DNA from: Burkholderiales bacterium
GTDB taxonomy: Bacteria; Pseudomonadota; Gammaproteobacteria; Burkholderiales; SG8-39
Assembly (NCBI GenBank): GCA_017880775.1
Contig: JADGRQ010000025.1
Span: 1 to 64,000, forward strand
Direction: 5' to 3'
DNA: 64,000 bases
Shown here: piece by piece, positions 36,133 to 45,317 of the stretch
Layout: each line of letters opens with the position of its first letter
Position numbering within the stretch: position 1 is the stretch's first letter
Notes under the pieces: model-generated
What the model was told of the DNA's origin: nothing
The model's database searches: none
What the model saw: the letters and a program-made list of their open reading frames with translations, nothing else
Program-made: the position numbers and the translations under genes

Positions 36133-37092
36133 CTATCTAAGTGCAGGGCACCAATTCCGGCGGATATCGCCGGCAGGGCCGCTGATTTCCACGTGTGGTG
36201 TAAGTTCGATGTTGCGCGCCGCGCCAGAACGGCCTTCCCGGTCGATTGCCACCAACGCAACCGGCAGGTTCGGAAATCGCCTGTTCCATTGAGCGATCAC
36301 TGTCCGCGCCGCTTCCTCCGCAGCGACGCCGTTGCCCATCAGATCGCAGACGGCTTTCGCCAACGTGAGCTTCAGGACGGCCTCGCCCTGCCCCGTGACG
36401 GAAACCGCACCCTTGTCGTTGTCGGCATAGGTACCCGCTCCGATGACCGGCGTGTCGCCGATCCGTCCGGGCATCTTGAGCGGGAACCCGCCGCTGGAGG
36501 TCGCGGCGGCGAGATTCCCGTCCTCATCGACCGCCACTGCGCCGACCGTATCGGCCATTTCGGAGACGCGATCGAGCCAATGCCTCATTCTCGGCCAATA
36601 CTCTGAGCGGCCCGGCGCGTTCTCGCCCAGACGTACCAGCCGGACAGCCTCGTCGTATTCCTGCCTGCGCTGCGGGGTGACCGGATCGTAATCCGGAAAG
36701 TCCAGGAGCCGTCCAAAGCGGACGCTTGCGGGACCGACCAGGAACACGTGATCGCTTTCTTCCATCACCTTTTTGGCGACGAGAACCGGGTTTTTCACTC
36801 GCGTAATGCAGCCTACCGCTCCGGCGCCCAGATCGGCGCCGTTCATGATGGAGGCATCCATCTCCGCATCCCCGCTGAGATTCAGGTGCGACCCGGTGCC
36901 ACAGTTGAAGATCGGCTCGTCTTCGGCCGCGGCTACGGCGCTGGCAACAGCGTCGAGCGCCGTTCCGCCTTTGCGCAGTATTCGGAATCCGATATCGGCT
37001 GCTGCAAGCAGTCGGTCGGTAAAGAAAGCGTCGGCGGGATTGATGGCGCCGCCATGCATCAAGATCCGAGTGCATGCCCGCGCCATCGTCAT
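36133..37092 (-). CDS. Isoaspartyl peptidase / L-asparaginase (Ntn hydrolase, plant type)
   Basis: 319 residues. GGAINPADAF-type start, GGTALDAVASAVAAAEDEP, then the autocleavage site before Thr in ADTVGAVAVDEDGNLAAATSSGG near residue 190, followed by the GRIGDTPVIGAGTYAD pocket. Proenzymes of this family cut themselves before that Thr to become active. They hydrolyse beta-aspartyl peptides and asparagine. Start ATG overlaps the end of ortB by 4 bases, so it is the third gene of the ortA-ortB operon. It may act on an amide in the island's pathway. Confidence 0.92.
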   Translation of the reverse strand: MTMARACTRILMHGGAINPADAFFTDRLLAAADIGFRILRKGGTALDAVASAVAAAEDEPIFNCGTGSHLNLSGDAEMDASIMNGADLGAGAVGCITRVKNPVLVAKKVMEESDHVFLVGPASVRFGRLLDFPDYDPVTPQRRQEYDEAVRLVRLGENAPGRSEYWPRMRHWLDRVSEMADTVGAVAVDEDGNLAAATSSGGFPLKMPGRIGDTPVIGAGTYADNDKGAVSVTGQGEAVLKLTLAKAVCDLMGNGVAAEEAARTVIAQWNRRFPNLPVALVAIDREGRSGAARNIELTPHVEISGPAGDIRRNWCPALR

Positions 37093-38510
37093 GCTGCGAT
37101 GGATACTTCGAGGTGAGCCAACGCGATTCTGACGAACGGTTCGCCGGCCCTCGTTTCCTCCACCAGGAATGCGAGGTCCTCGCGGTCGATCGCCTTCATG
37201 CCAGAGGCCCGGATCGCGTTTCTGATGTAGCTGCTCCTCAACTCCTCCAGGGGAATCTCCGTAACCGTCAGCTGGTGCGGGCCTTCGGGAATGACGATGG
37301 TTCTTCCCGGCGCATTTCCACGCGGGTCGCCACGCCGTACTTCCACGCCGTTCTGCCGTGCAAACGTGAGCTGGGCCAAGGGATGTTTGCCTGCGCCCGT
37401 GTACTCCGTTTCCTGCACGACCACGAGCTGGTCTTCGTTCATCCTCTGGGCCAGTACGAAGGCCGCCACCAGCGACGTATTGCCCGCGGGACCCCGCTCG
37501 AGGCCTTCGAGCTTCGCCAACATTTCAGTAGCGTAGAAAACTTCGCCCTGAGTGACGTGGACCAGGCGATCGACATAGCGCAGGGCGCGGGCGGCGTTCC
37601 GTGGGACGTCGACCCGGTCCGGCTGCGTGGCGAACGGGATTCCGAATCCGCTATGGCCGGTCGTGAAGGACTTTCTGTTGAAGTCCCTGTCGCTTGCCAT
37701 GTGCAGACCGCTCAGGTCGACCGATACGCCGACGATCTCCGTCCTGACCGAACCCAGTTTACGCAGGCCGCGGGCCGTCCCGGTGACGTTGCCTCCGCCG
37801 GCGTGGGTAATCACGCATGCGTCCGGATCGCGCCCATAACGCGTGCGCACTTCCTCGGCTATCTCCGCGCCGAGGGTTTCGATCCCGGCAACGGCATGCG
37901 GCGTGTATAGCGAAGCGTTGTAGAAGCCCGTCTCTTCGAGAACTGCCAAGAAGACGTGGAACAGTTCGGGCCCTACGGTCAGTTGCACGACCTCGGCGCC
38001 GTAAGCCTCGCAAGCCCGTCCCTTCTCGAGGATCTCCGGCTGGCCCAATCCCCGGCTGTCGAAGGCCTCCTGTATGACAATGCAACTCAGGCGCCGCATC
38101 GCGGCCTGCGACGCCACGGCCGCTCCGTAGTTGCCGCTGGTCGCGGCGACCACCCCGCGGTAGCCCCGCCGCGCGGCGTCGTGCACCGCGAGCGCCGCGC
38201 GCCTGGCCTTGAAACTTCCGGAAGGATTCGCGGCCTCGTCCTTCAGCAGGATCCGGGCCCCTTTTCCCGCCGGCGACAGCTCGCGGGCCAGCGCCGTGAT
38301 ATTTCGCAGTTCCAGGAGCGGTGTCCGCCCCACGCCGGTCTCGCCCTGGATGCGGTGCACCTCCCCGAGCGAGTGACCTACGCTGTCCATGAGCGCTTCG
38401 TAGTCGAAGCGCAACGGACTTCGGGCGAATGTCTCGTAGTCGAGACCCAATGCCTGACGGATGATTTCATTGCGGCGCGCCATTACATCCGTGGCGCTGG
38501 CGATCTTCAC
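37089..38510 (-). CDS. ortB: 2-amino-4-oxopentanoate thiolase, beta subunit (OrtB)
   Basis: 473 residues, a fold-type II PLP enzyme. The cofactor Lys101 is in NPSGSFKARRA, the phosphate loop is TSGNYGAA near 122-129, and GGGNVTG near 237. Length and the small OrtA partner directly upstream mark it as OrtB rather than threonine synthase. With OrtA it splits 2-amino-4-oxopentanoate with CoA into alanine and acetyl-CoA, known from ornithine fermentation in clostridia. Overlaps ortA and the peptidase gene by 4 bases each. Threonine synthase-like or diaminopropionate lyase are less likely alternatives. Confidence 0.85.
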   Translation of the reverse strand: MKIASATDVMARRNEIIRQALGLDYETFARSPLRFDYEALMDSVGHSLGEVHRIQGETGVGRTPLLELRNITALARELSPAGKGARILLKDEAANPSGSFKARRAALAVHDAARRGYRGVVAATSGNYGAAVASQAAMRRLSCIVIQEAFDSRGLGQPEILEKGRACEAYGAEVVQLTVGPELFHVFLAVLEETGFYNASLYTPHAVAGIETLGAEIAEEVRTRYGRDPDACVITHAGGGNVTGTARGLRKLGSVRTEIVGVSVDLSGLHMASDRDFNRKSFTTGHSGFGIPFATQPDRVDVPRNAARALRYVDRLVHVTQGEVFYATEMLAKLEGLERGPAGNTSLVAAFVLAQRMNEDQLVVVQETEYTGAGKHPLAQLTFARQNGVEVRRGDPRGNAPGRTIVIPEGPHQLTVTEIPLEELRSSYIRNAIRASGMKAIDREDLAFLVEETRAGEPFVRIALAHLEVSIAA

Positions 38511-38827
38511 CTGGGTCCTCTGGAACGCAGGCGCACCAGATCCAGGCCGGCCTGAATCAACTCCGCTATGGGCATCCCGAAGTCGTGCGTGTAGCGGGGA
38601 GCCACGTCGACGAGCGTGCCGCGCAGGATACGACCAGCAGCCGTCCGGATTTCCGTTTCTTCCCCGAGGACCGCATCGTGTGTGGCGATGCCACGCACGC
38701 GCATTTCAAGCGGAACCGATTGGGTTTCCGGCGGCACTTGGGAGGCTCGATCGCCCGGATCGAGTAAGATGCGGTGTATCTGTACCCACGTCCCCGCAGG
38801 CACTCTTGTCACACGGCCCTCTACCAT
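38507..38827 (-). CDS. ortA: 2-amino-4-oxopentanoate thiolase, alpha subunit (OrtA)
   Basis: 106 residues. GTWVQIHRILLDPGDRASQVP at the start, VPLEMRVRG in the middle and YTHDFGMPIAELIQAGL at the end match the small OrtA subunit closely in order and length. It has no known fold of its own and works only with OrtB. ATG at 38827 is the first gene of the minus-strand operon; the 238-bp gap to the divergent plus-strand operon must hold both promoters. Confidence 0.87.
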   Translation of the reverse strand: MVEGRVTRVPAGTWVQIHRILLDPGDRASQVPPETQSVPLEMRVRGIATHDAVLGEETEIRTAAGRILRGTLVDVAPRYTHDFGMPIAELIQAGLDLVRLRSRGPR

Positions 38828-39065
38828 TTTGCGCTACCGCGATTGCGAAGTTGAGTGCCACTATAGCGCAGGGTCGCAGCGCGCGATGGATTCATAACGG
38901 CCGATTATGGTGCTATATCAAATAGTTCCTTGTTGGATCGAACAGCCGCGATTAGCATCGATCGCCAGTTTTCGAATAGACTGATTCGCGGAAGGTCGAT
39001 CATCGGCGCCTGTGCAGTTGGCGAAAAATAAGCCAACTCACGTGTGCGCGTAAAGGAGAAGAGGA
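38828..39065. promoter_or_regulatory. Divergent promoter region between ortA and catabolic operon
   Basis: 238 bp between two head-to-head operons. It is AT-richer than the genes. No operator or consensus promoter could be fixed by eye. GGAGAAGAGG just before 39066 is the ribosome binding site of the plus-strand operon. No regulator gene is encoded on the island. Confidence 0.5.
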
Positions 39066-40082
39066 TTGCTGCTCGCTCGTTTCCCTCGGGTCAGTTTGTG
39101 CGAATTGCCCACGCCGGTTCACCTGATGCCGCGTTTTGGCGCGGCCGTCGGTCACGACAAGCTGTACATCAAGCGTGATGACCTCACCGGGCTGGCCACC
39201 GGAGGCAACAAGGCGCGCAAACTCGAGTTCCTGCTGGGCGAAGCATTGGAGCAGGGGGCCGACGTGATCCTGACCGAGTCGTTCGCCCAATCCAATCACT
39301 GCCGTCAGACCGCCGCCGCCTGCGCCCGTCTCGGGCTGGACTGCGTGCTCGTGTTCGCCAGCGTGGAACCGGAGATGTACCAGGCCAACCTGCTGCTCGA
39401 CCATCTGGCCGGAGCCAGGCTGGTGTTCGCCGGCGAAATCAGCCTCAAGGAGCGCAACAGGATTCTGAATCAGGAAGCAAAGCAGCTCGAACAAGCCGGC
39501 CGCCGCCCCTACGTGATCCCGTTCGGCGGCTCGGTGCCGCGCGGGGCGCTGGCCTACGTCGACGCCACGCTGGAACTGATGCGCCAATGCGACGAGCGCA
39601 GGATCGACGTGCGCCATATCGTGATCTGCAAAGGCACGGGGGGCACCGCGGCCGGCGTCGCGGCGACTTCCGCGATGCTCGGAAAGCTGTTCGAACTGCA
39701 TGTGGTCGCAGTCGAAGGTGAGGGCGGTCTCGATCACATGCGGGCGGAAATCATCGACATCGCGGACGAGCTGCTGCGGATCCTGGGGCGCCGTCCGCTG
39801 GTTCCGGTCGCCGACACCTTTACCTTGTACGACAATTACCTGGGCGCCGGCTATTCGATCCCCACCCAGGAAGGAATCGCGGCGATTCGCACCCTGGCCA
39901 GCACGGAAGGCATTTTTCTCGGGCCGGTGCACGCGGGGAAGGGCGTTGCGGGGCTCTCGGACCTCGTCCGTCGCGGCAGCATTCCGCCATCCGAGGCAGC
40001 CCTGTTCTGGCACACCGGGGGAGTAACCGAGCTATTCGTCCGACCGGAGTTGTTCCAGCCGGAACGGCGGGGACAGGGATAG
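39066..40082 (+). CDS. D-cysteine desulfhydrase / ACC deaminase family PLP enzyme
   Basis: 338 residues from TTG at 39066. LPTPVHLMPRFG, KRDDLTGLATGGNKARKLEF (PLP Lys near residue 49), TESFAQSNHCRQTAAAC and the phosphate loop CKGTGGTAAG near 193-202 are marks of the D-cysteine desulfhydrase / L-cysteate sulfo-lyase / ACC deaminase group. Such enzymes remove ammonia (and sulfide or sulfite) from small amino acids, often D-isomers. It heads the plus-strand operon; the carbamoylase starts 2 bp after its stop. Substrate unknown; D-amino acids or beta-substituted alanines fit the group. Confidence 0.88.
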   Translation: MLLARFPRVSLCELPTPVHLMPRFGAAVGHDKLYIKRDDLTGLATGGNKARKLEFLLGEALEQGADVILTESFAQSNHCRQTAAACARLGLDCVLVFASVEPEMYQANLLLDHLAGARLVFAGEISLKERNRILNQEAKQLEQAGRRPYVIPFGGSVPRGALAYVDATLELMRQCDERRIDVRHIVICKGTGGTAAGVAATSAMLGKLFELHVVAVEGEGGLDHMRAEIIDIADELLRILGRRPLVPVADTFTLYDNYLGAGYSIPTQEGIAAIRTLASTEGIFLGPVHAGKGVAGLSDLVRRGSIPPSEAALFWHTGGVTELFVRPELFQPERRGQG

Positions 40083-40084
40083 GG

Positions 40085-41377
40085 ATGCTCCGCGAGAACG
40101 CCGGGAACGACTTTGCATCCGGCCGTGCCGAGATCTGGCGCGCCGAAGCCTTCCTTGGCGAGTTGCGCCGCAAGACGACCGATCTGCCCGGTGTGACGCG
40201 CGCGTCCTATGGCGAGGGCGAGCAGATTGCCCATGACATGGCGCGCGCGTGGGCGCAGGAACTGGGTCTTGCGGTCGACACCGACTTCGCCGGCAATCTT
40301 TATATGACGCTCGCGGGGCGGGACCGCGCGCTGCCCCGGGTGATGATGGGGTCGCACATGGATTCGGTACCTCACGGCGGCAACTACGACGGGGCAGCGG
40401 GGGTGGTCGCCGGCTTGACGGCGCTGCAACGCATGCACCGGCTGGGAATCACGCCGCGGATGGATGTCACCGTGATGGCAATCCGTGCGGAGGAGCTGTC
40501 GTGGTTTCCGGCGCCCTATATCGGCAGCCGGGCGGCCTTCGGCATCCTGCCGGGAAACGTACTCGACGACGTCGTGCGGTTCGACACCGGGCAAACGCTC
40601 GCAACGCATCTCGTCAAGCTGGGATACGACACGCAGAGCATCCGGACAGGCAAGCGCTACCTGGATCCCGCGGCGGTCCGGGCATACATAGAAGTCCACA
40701 TCGAGCAGGGTCCGTTGCTCGTGAAGTCGCAGCAGCGCTGCGCGATCGTCACGCGCATCAGGGGAAACTACCGCTACAAGCATTGCCGGGTGGTGGGCGA
40801 ATACGCGCACGCCGGCGCAATGCCGCGCGCCGACAGGCGCGATGCCCTGTTCGCCGCGGTGGAGTTCGTGCGCGCGCTGGACGCCATGTGGGCGCGGCGC
40901 GAATCCGCCGGCGAGGACCTCGTGTGCACCGTCGGACAGTTCTACACCGACCCCTCGGTCCACACCATCACGAAGATTCCCGGCGAGGTCCGCTTCACCA
41001 TGGATTTTCGCAGCGACAACGAGGCGGTGCTGGCGGCCTGCCACGCCGAACTCGAGGCGCATGCGGCGCGCATGGGGCGCGAGCGTAACGTCAGCGTCGA
41101 GCTCGGCGAGCGTACGCATGCGCCGGTGGCCGTGATGGACGAGGCATTGGTCGCGCTCGCGCGGCGCTGCTCCGAAAGCCTCGCGATCGATGCGCCGCCA
41201 ATTGCAAGCGGCGCCGGCCATGATTGCGCGATATTCGCCAAGCAAGGCGTGCCATCCGCGATGATCTTCATTCGAAACTTCCACAGCAGTCACAATCCGA
41301 ACGAGGAAATGGCATTGGAGGATTTCGCGGAGGCGACCCGGGTGCTGGATGCCATGCTGGATGAACTAGTTACCTGA
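40085..41377 (+). CDS. Zn-dependent hydantoinase/carbamoylase, M20 family
   Basis: 430 residues. Metal ligands are visible: HMDSVPHGGNYDGAAG near residues 91-106, EELSWF near 140, and SGAGHDCAIFA near 380. The lid domain includes GNYRYKHCRVVGEYAHAGAMP. The group covers N-carbamoyl-L-amino-acid hydrolase, allantoate amidohydrolase and beta-ureidopropionase, all releasing ammonia and CO2 from a ureido group. It lies between a PLP enzyme and an allantoinase-like deacetylase, so a ring-opened ureido compound is the likely substrate. Confidence 0.9.
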   Translation: MLRENAGNDFASGRAEIWRAEAFLGELRRKTTDLPGVTRASYGEGEQIAHDMARAWAQELGLAVDTDFAGNLYMTLAGRDRALPRVMMGSHMDSVPHGGNYDGAAGVVAGLTALQRMHRLGITPRMDVTVMAIRAEELSWFPAPYIGSRAAFGILPGNVLDDVVRFDTGQTLATHLVKLGYDTQSIRTGKRYLDPAAVRAYIEVHIEQGPLLVKSQQRCAIVTRIRGNYRYKHCRVVGEYAHAGAMPRADRRDALFAAVEFVRALDAMWARRESAGEDLVCTVGQFYTDPSVHTITKIPGEVRFTMDFRSDNEAVLAACHAELEAHAARMGRERNVSVELGERTHAPVAVMDEALVALARRCSESLAIDAPPIASGAGHDCAIFAKQGVPSAMIFIRNFHSSHNPNEEMALEDFAEATRVLDAMLDELVT

Positions 41378-41385
41378 TCGCGGCG

Positions 41386-42300
41386 ATGAAGCGTGACCTC
41401 GCAGGATATGGCGGGCGGCCGCCGGCGGTGAAGTGGCCGGGTGGCGCGCGCCTCGCGGTTTCGGTCGTGGTCAATTTCGAGGAGGGCGCCGAGAGTTCGC
41501 TGGAAGCCGGCGATGCGACTGCCGAGCGGATCGGGGAGGTGACCACGATCATCCCGCCGGGCGTGCGGGACATCGGACAGGAGCAGCAGTTCGCCTACGG
41601 CATGCGCGCCGGAATATGGCGGATGCTGGACGTGCTCGAACGCCACCAGATCAAGACCACGTTCATGATGTGCGGGTACGCGGTCGAGCGCTCGCCGGGC
41701 ATCGCGCATCGGGTCGTCGCCGCCGGGCACGAGCCGGCGATCCACGGCTGGCGGTGGCGGCCTCACTCCGATTTCACCGACCGCGAAACGGAGCGCGCCT
41801 CGCTGGTGCAATGCCTGGACGTGATCGAGTCGATCACGAAATTCCGGCCGGTCGGCTTCTTCTGCCGCGGCAGCCAGAGCGATTTCACGCGTGACCTGCT
41901 CATCGACCTCGGTTTCACGTACGACAGCAACGCGCTGGACGACGATCTGCCGTACTGGGCCGAAAGCCCGAGCGGCAGGAAAATCCTCGCGGTGCCTTAC
42001 GCGCTGGATACGAACGACATGAAGTTTCACCATCCCAACGGGTTCGTCACTTCCGAGGAATTCGTCGCCTATGTCAAGGCCGCGATCGATGCGTTGCTCG
42101 ATGAGGGCGAGCGCGGCTTTCCGAAGATGCTGACCATCGGGTTCCACCTCCGCATCGTTGGCCGGCCTGCCCGGATCGGCGCATTCAACCAGATCCTCGA
42201 GCATCTGAAGCGCAAGGGCGATGCCGTGTGGATTGCGCGGCGCTGCGACATCGCCGCATTCTGGCGCGCTCAATTTCCCGACCACGAGGGGGCATCATGA
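41386..42300 (+). CDS. Polysaccharide deacetylase family, PuuE allantoinase-like
   Basis: 304 residues, a NodB-like fold without signal peptide. NFEEGAESS near residue 26, ATFM-like TTFMMCGYAVER, the HGWRW loop near 121 and RGSQSDFTRDLL near 165 resemble the PuuE allantoinase and related cyclic-amidase subgroup rather than secreted chitin deacetylases. Those enzymes hydrolyse cyclic amides. It follows the carbamoylase by 8 bp and overlaps the next gene by 4. The pairing of ring opener and carbamoylase supports cyclic ureide or imide breakdown. Confidence 0.85.
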   Translation: MKRDLAGYGGRPPAVKWPGGARLAVSVVVNFEEGAESSLEAGDATAERIGEVTTIIPPGVRDIGQEQQFAYGMRAGIWRMLDVLERHQIKTTFMMCGYAVERSPGIAHRVVAAGHEPAIHGWRWRPHSDFTDRETERASLVQCLDVIESITKFRPVGFFCRGSQSDFTRDLLIDLGFTYDSNALDDDLPYWAESPSGRKILAVPYALDTNDMKFHHPNGFVTSEEFVAYVKAAIDALLDEGERGFPKMLTIGFHLRIVGRPARIGAFNQILEHLKRKGDAVWIARRCDIAAFWRAQFPDHEGAS

Positions 42301-43349
42301 CAACCAATCAGTCGCGCCGCCGTTTGGTGCAAGGTATCGCCGGGGCGGGTGGTCTTGCGATGGTGAGCAGGTCCGGCTTCGGTCAATCCCGGTCGATCGC
42401 CGCGTCGACATTTGCTGGCGCATGGGAGCAGGCGCACCGCACCATTCTGGTTCCGGCGTATCAGAGGGCGACCAACGCGGGCGTCAACCTCGTCGTCTCC
42501 AATCCTGCGGACACGATTTCGAAGCTGATTGCGTCAAGGGGAGGCAGCGCGCCGTTCGACGTGGTTCTCCTCGACGAGGGGCCGTCGCTGACGGTTCCGC
42601 AGGAAGAGGTATTCGAGAAGATTCCCGTCGAGCGCATGCCCAATCTGAAGGATGTGCCCCGCAAGTTCATCGACGCGCGCGGATTCAGCGTGTATTGCTC
42701 GGCACAGATCATCGGGATTGCGTACAACACCGAGAAGATCAAGACGCCGCCGAAGTCGTGGAACGACCTGCTCAGACCGGAGTACAAAGGGAGGGTCGGG
42801 CTCGCGGCGATGGCCGGCACCATGACGCAGGCGTGGATGGCGGAGATCGCAAAGCTGAACGGGGGCAGCGAAGAGAACATGGAACCGGCGTTCCAGTTCC
42901 TCAGGAAGATGCTGCCCAACGTCAGCGCCCTGACGCCCACGCCCGGCGCTCTGGCCGCCCTGTTCCAGCAGGGCCAGGTCGATATTTCGGTGCACTACAA
43001 CAACAACGTCGGCGATCTGCAGAGCAAGGGCGTCCCGATCGCGCTGGCGAAACCCGACACCGGGTATGTGGTCCTGCGCTCGACCATGCACGTCACCAAG
43101 AACACCAAGCATCTGGATCTGGCCGCGGCCTACATCAACGCCGCGGTGAGCCCGGAGGTCCAGACGAAAATGGGCGACGCCCCATACTTCATGGTGCCCA
43201 CGAATTCCAAGGTACCGTTCAGCAAGGGGCTGCAGCAGCTCGCGAAGGACATGAGCGAGTTGGAGAGCTTCAGCCAGGTGGACTGGGCGAAGCTGAACCC
43301 GAGGCGCCTCGAATACATCGAGCGGTTCAACCGGGAAGTGAAGAGCTGA
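42297..43349 (+). CDS. Spermidine/putrescine-type ABC transporter binding protein, Tat signal
   Basis: 350 residues from ATG at 42297. The N-terminus SRRRLVQGIAGAGGLAM is a twin-arginine export signal, cleaved near residue 30. The mature part has the PotD/extracellular solute-binding family 1 features ASTFAGAWEQAHRT and NTEKIKTPPKSWNDLLRPEYKG. Tat export suggests it folds before export. It is followed by an ATPase and two permeases of the PotABC type, so the uptake system is complete. Ligand is not readable. Confidence 0.9.
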   Translation: MTTNQSRRRLVQGIAGAGGLAMVSRSGFGQSRSIAASTFAGAWEQAHRTILVPAYQRATNAGVNLVVSNPADTISKLIASRGGSAPFDVVLLDEGPSLTVPQEEVFEKIPVERMPNLKDVPRKFIDARGFSVYCSAQIIGIAYNTEKIKTPPKSWNDLLRPEYKGRVGLAAMAGTMTQAWMAEIAKLNGGSEENMEPAFQFLRKMLPNVSALTPTPGALAALFQQGQVDISVHYNNNVGDLQSKGVPIALAKPDTGYVVLRSTMHVTKNTKHLDLAAAYINAAVSPEVQTKMGDAPYFMVPTNSKVPFSKGLQQLAKDMSELESFSQVDWAKLNPRRLEYIERFNREVKS

Positions 43350-43360
43350 GCAAGGTCCTG

Positions 43361-44452
43361 GTGCCGCAAGCCGCGCGACGCGTGGCGGCGCTGGGCGTCG
43401 TCCTCGATCGCGTTTCGCACCGCTACGGCGGGACCTTGGTCGTCGATGGCGTGTCGCTCGCGGTCCAACCCGGGGAATTGATCGCGCTGCTCGGCCCGAG
43501 CGGATGCGGCAAGACGACTCTGCTCAGGATCATCGCCGGCTTGCTCGACCAGAGCGCGGGCAGCGTAATCATCGGCGATCAACGGGTGGACGCGTTGCCG
43601 CCCAACGAGCGCGGTGCGGGGATCGTGTTCCAGAATTTCGCGCTGTTCCCTCACATGTCGGTTGCGGCAAACGTCGCCTACGGCTTGCGTGCCCGCGGCG
43701 CCGGCCGCGTTGCAGCGGACGAGGCGGTCAAGCGGATGCTCAGGCTGGTGCGGATGGAAATGCTGGAGATGCGCTTTCCGCGGGAGCTGTCCGGGGGGCA
43801 GCAGCAGCGGGTCGCGCTTGCCCGTACCCTCGCCGTGAGTCCAAAGGTGCTGCTGCTGGATGAGCCCTTCGGGGCGCTCGACAAGAGCCTGCGGCTCGAC
43901 ATGCAGATCGAAGTGAAGCGCTTGCAGCGGGACCTCGGCATTACGACGATCATGGTGACCCACGATCAGGCCGAGGCATTGAGCATGGCGGATCGCATCG
44001 CAGTCATGAACGCCGGGCATCTCGAGCAGTTTGCCGCGCCGGAGGACATCTACGACTCACCCGCGACGCCCTTCGTGGCGGAGTTTGTAGGCACGACCAA
44101 TCTGCTGCGGGGAAGGCTGCGGGCCACGGGCGAGGGTTTTCGCGTCGAGCTGGGCTCTGGCGGGCTGCTCTCCCTGTCCGATGCGCGGCCCTGCTCACGC
44201 GACGGCCAGGTCCTGCTGGTGGTGCGGCCGGAGCACTTCCGCCTCCACCCGCCGCAGGGGGAGGGGCTTGCGGCAGTGGTCCGCATGGTGTTGCCGCAAG
44301 GGCCGTTCGTCATCTACGAATTGTCCCTGGCAGACGGCACTCCGCTCAAGGTGACCACGGCGCGAGCCGAGGCGACGCGCCGGCACGCGCCAGGCGATGC
44401 GGTGCGCGTCGCGCTCGCTTCGGGCGCCCGCGTTCCGGTATTCGAGGCGTGA
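43361..44452 (+). CDS. Spermidine/putrescine-type ABC transporter ATP-binding protein
   Basis: 363 residues from GTG at 43361. Walker A GPSGCGKTT, VFQNFALFPHMSV Q-loop, LSGGQQQRVALARTLA signature, DEPFGALDKSL Walker B and VTHDQ switch are all present in order, followed by the TOBE domain from about residue 280. This is the PotA/CysA group. Two bases of overlap or short gaps join it to the binding protein and permease genes. Confidence 0.92.
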   Translation: MPQAARRVAALGVVLDRVSHRYGGTLVVDGVSLAVQPGELIALLGPSGCGKTTLLRIIAGLLDQSAGSVIIGDQRVDALPPNERGAGIVFQNFALFPHMSVAANVAYGLRARGAGRVAADEAVKRMLRLVRMEMLEMRFPRELSGGQQQRVALARTLAVSPKVLLLDEPFGALDKSLRLDMQIEVKRLQRDLGITTIMVTHDQAEALSMADRIAVMNAGHLEQFAAPEDIYDSPATPFVAEFVGTTNLLRGRLRATGEGFRVELGSGGLLSLSDARPCSRDGQVLLVVRPEHFRLHPPQGEGLAAVVRMVLPQGPFVIYELSLADGTPLKVTTARAEATRRHAPGDAVRVALASGARVPVFEA

Positions 44453-44456
44453 CGCG

Positions 44457-45317
44457 ATGCCAATGAAGCGGCGCTCTCTCCTCCGTCTCCGCGAATGGCA
44501 GCTGGTCATGCCATTGACGCTGTTCTTCGTGGGGTTCGTGTTCGCGCCGCTCGGTCTGCTTGCGATCGTCAGCGCCTACAACGAGCCCGAGATGAGGACC
44601 TTCGGCGTCGCCCAGTACGCGGGCTTCTTTGGCGACAGCTTCAAGCTCAATGTCCTCGCGCAGACGCTATGGCTCGCGCTGAAGGCGACACTGCTGACAG
44701 TGCTGATCGGGTATCCGCTCGCGTACCTGTACACGCTTGCGCCGCGCTGGCTCCAGCGGTTACTGCTGCTCCTGATCGTGCTGCCGCTGCTGACCAGCGT
44801 CGTGGTGCGGACGTTCGCGTGGGTCGTGATCCTCGGCCGGCAGGGAATCATCAATAGCACGCTGCTGGCGCTTGGGTGGATCGACGGGCCGCTCGCGCTG
44901 CTGTACACGCCGACGGCGGTCGTATTCGCCTTGGCGCAGATCGAGATGCCGCTGATGGTTTTGCCGGTGATCACGGCCCTAATGAATATTGATCCCAACC
45001 TGGGGCAGGCCTCCGAAGTGCTCGGGGCCGGCAAGTGGCGCACTTTCCTGAGCGTGACGCTGCCGCTGTCGATCCCGGGCCTGCTGGCGGGCTGCCTGCT
45101 GGTGTTCGCGGCTGCCGCAGGCGCGTTCGTCACTCAGACATTGATCGGCGGAGGCAGGCACTTGTTCATGCCGTATTACATCTACCAGCAGGCGATCCAG
45201 GTCAACAACTTCCCGTTGGCTGCGGCACTCGCGATGATCCTGCTGGTGAGCATGCTGGCCGTCGTCATCGTCCTCAATATCCTGGGCCGCGGCTCACGCG
45301 GCTTCGTCCATGGCTGA
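44457..45317 (+). CDS. ABC transporter permease (PotB type)
   Basis: 286 residues from ATG at 44457. Six membrane helices; the EAA loop GAGKWRTFLSVTLPLSIPGL lies at about 200-219. The binding-protein-dependent transport domain is complete. It overlaps the next permease by 8 bp. Partner of the ATPase and PotC-type subunit for import of the island's substrate. Confidence 0.92.
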   Translation: MPMKRRSLLRLREWQLVMPLTLFFVGFVFAPLGLLAIVSAYNEPEMRTFGVAQYAGFFGDSFKLNVLAQTLWLALKATLLTVLIGYPLAYLYTLAPRWLQRLLLLLIVLPLLTSVVVRTFAWVVILGRQGIINSTLLALGWIDGPLALLYTPTAVVFALAQIEMPLMVLPVITALMNIDPNLGQASEVLGAGKWRTFLSVTLPLSIPGLLAGCLLVFAAAAGAFVTQTLIGGGRHLFMPYYIYQQAIQVNNFPLAAALAMILLVSMLAVVIVLNILGRGSRGFVHG

